This document shows positions 6,047-6,206 of a stretch of 6,206 nt of DNA, piece by piece. Every line of letters begins with the position of its first letter. The stretch's first letter is position 1. Source of the stretch: Chloroflexota bacterium (GTDB taxonomy: Bacteria; Cyanobacteriota; Vampirovibrionia; Obscuribacterales; Obscuribacteraceae); NCBI GenBank assembly GCA_005240105.1, contig SBAT01000155.1:1-6206 (forward strand), given 5' to 3'. Made by a program: the position numbers and the translations under genes. The notes beneath the pieces are model-generated. The model was not told the DNA's origin and searched no databases. It saw only the letters and a program-made list of their open reading frames with translations.

Positions 6047-6206
6047 GCTACACAATCTAATTCGGTAGAAGAGTACGAATTTTTGCCAGCACCCTCAGTC
6101 ATAACTTCTGAGGGTGCAGTATCGATGAACTTCTGTGGATCAAACTCCAACCAGACTATGTCGCCGCTAGCCGGCACATAAGCGCCAGTCTTGGAACCTA
6201 CCACTC
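6043..6206 (-). pseudogene. Truncated MazF/PemK-family toxin fragment, 5' end beyond window
   Basis: Read on the minus strand, this frame gives 53 residues to a TAA at 6045-6043. Residues 8-24 (AYVPASGDIVWLEFDPQ) match the characteristic start of MazF-family endoribonucleases, which cut mRNA and are paired with a MazE-type antitoxin (E. coli MazF has YVPDMGDLIWVDFDPTKG). Right after that the family's G-x-E-x-x-x-x-RP-x-V-x-S segment should follow. Instead there are 29 unrelated residues and a stop, so most of the roughly 110-residue fold is absent. I checked the other two frames over the tail and found no continuation. The frame overlaps the end of the plus-strand gene by four bases. An antitoxin gene, if any, would lie beyond the right edge. 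The product is probably non-functional. Alternatively it is a short protein with a chance resemblance. Confidence 0.55.
6089..6117. repeat. Perfect 10-bp inverted repeat downstream of the hypothetical gene
   Basis: GCACCCTCAG (6089-6098) and CTGAGGGTGC (6108-6117) are exact reverse complements around a 9-base loop (TCATAACTT). The stem is GC-rich and starts 42 bases after the stop of the plus-strand gene, which is where a terminator would be expected. No T-run follows on the plus strand (AGTATCG), and none follows on the minus strand, so a canonical intrinsic terminator is not supported. It lies inside the non-homologous tail of the MazF-like fragment. It may be an RNA-stabilising hairpin, a weak terminator or a remnant of an inserted repeat. 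Confidence 0.5.

Overview
The window carries a five-gene operon-like block on the minus strand, one divergent gene on the plus strand, and the broken tail of a toxin gene at the right edge. In transcription order (right to left) the block is: an MlaE-type lipid permease (5131-4289), a second MlaE-type permease (4278-3469), an MlaF-type ABC ATPase (3460-2696), an MlaD/MCE-domain protein (2648-1395), and gatB (1384 to beyond the left edge). Spacings are 10, 8, 47 and 10 bases, which fits one transcript. The first four genes make up the core of an MCE phospholipid/lipid transporter of the inner membrane. GatB is the tRNA-binding subunit of the Asp/Glu-tRNA amidotransferase and belongs to translation, not to lipid transport.

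The unusual point of the transporter is that it has two different permease genes in tandem. By hand they align without gaps over about 250 residues at roughly 55% identity. No MlaB (STAS), MlaC (periplasmic carrier) or MlaA/VacJ gene is visible here. The MCE protein has one N-terminal membrane anchor, one MCE domain and a long helical tail with degenerate repeats.

To the right, a 261-base intergenic region (5132-5392) is rich in inverted repeats, some of which could form competing RNA folds. It separates the operon from a plus-strand gene (5393-6046) for a 217-residue protein I do not recognise. That gene ends in a 4-base tail-to-tail overlap with a minus-strand reading frame (6206-6043). The visible start of that frame reads like a MazF-family toxin, but it loses all similarity after the first beta-strand region. 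A perfect 10-bp inverted repeat sits in the non-homologous tail.

Organism: an MCE system implies a diderm (outer-membrane) bacterium, and gatB implies indirect aminoacylation of Gln- and/or Asn-tRNA. Base composition looks moderate, a little under 50% GC by eye. Nothing here fixes the phylum. A lineage outside the Proteobacteria, for example near the non-photosynthetic Cyanobacteria/Melainabacteria, is a guess only.
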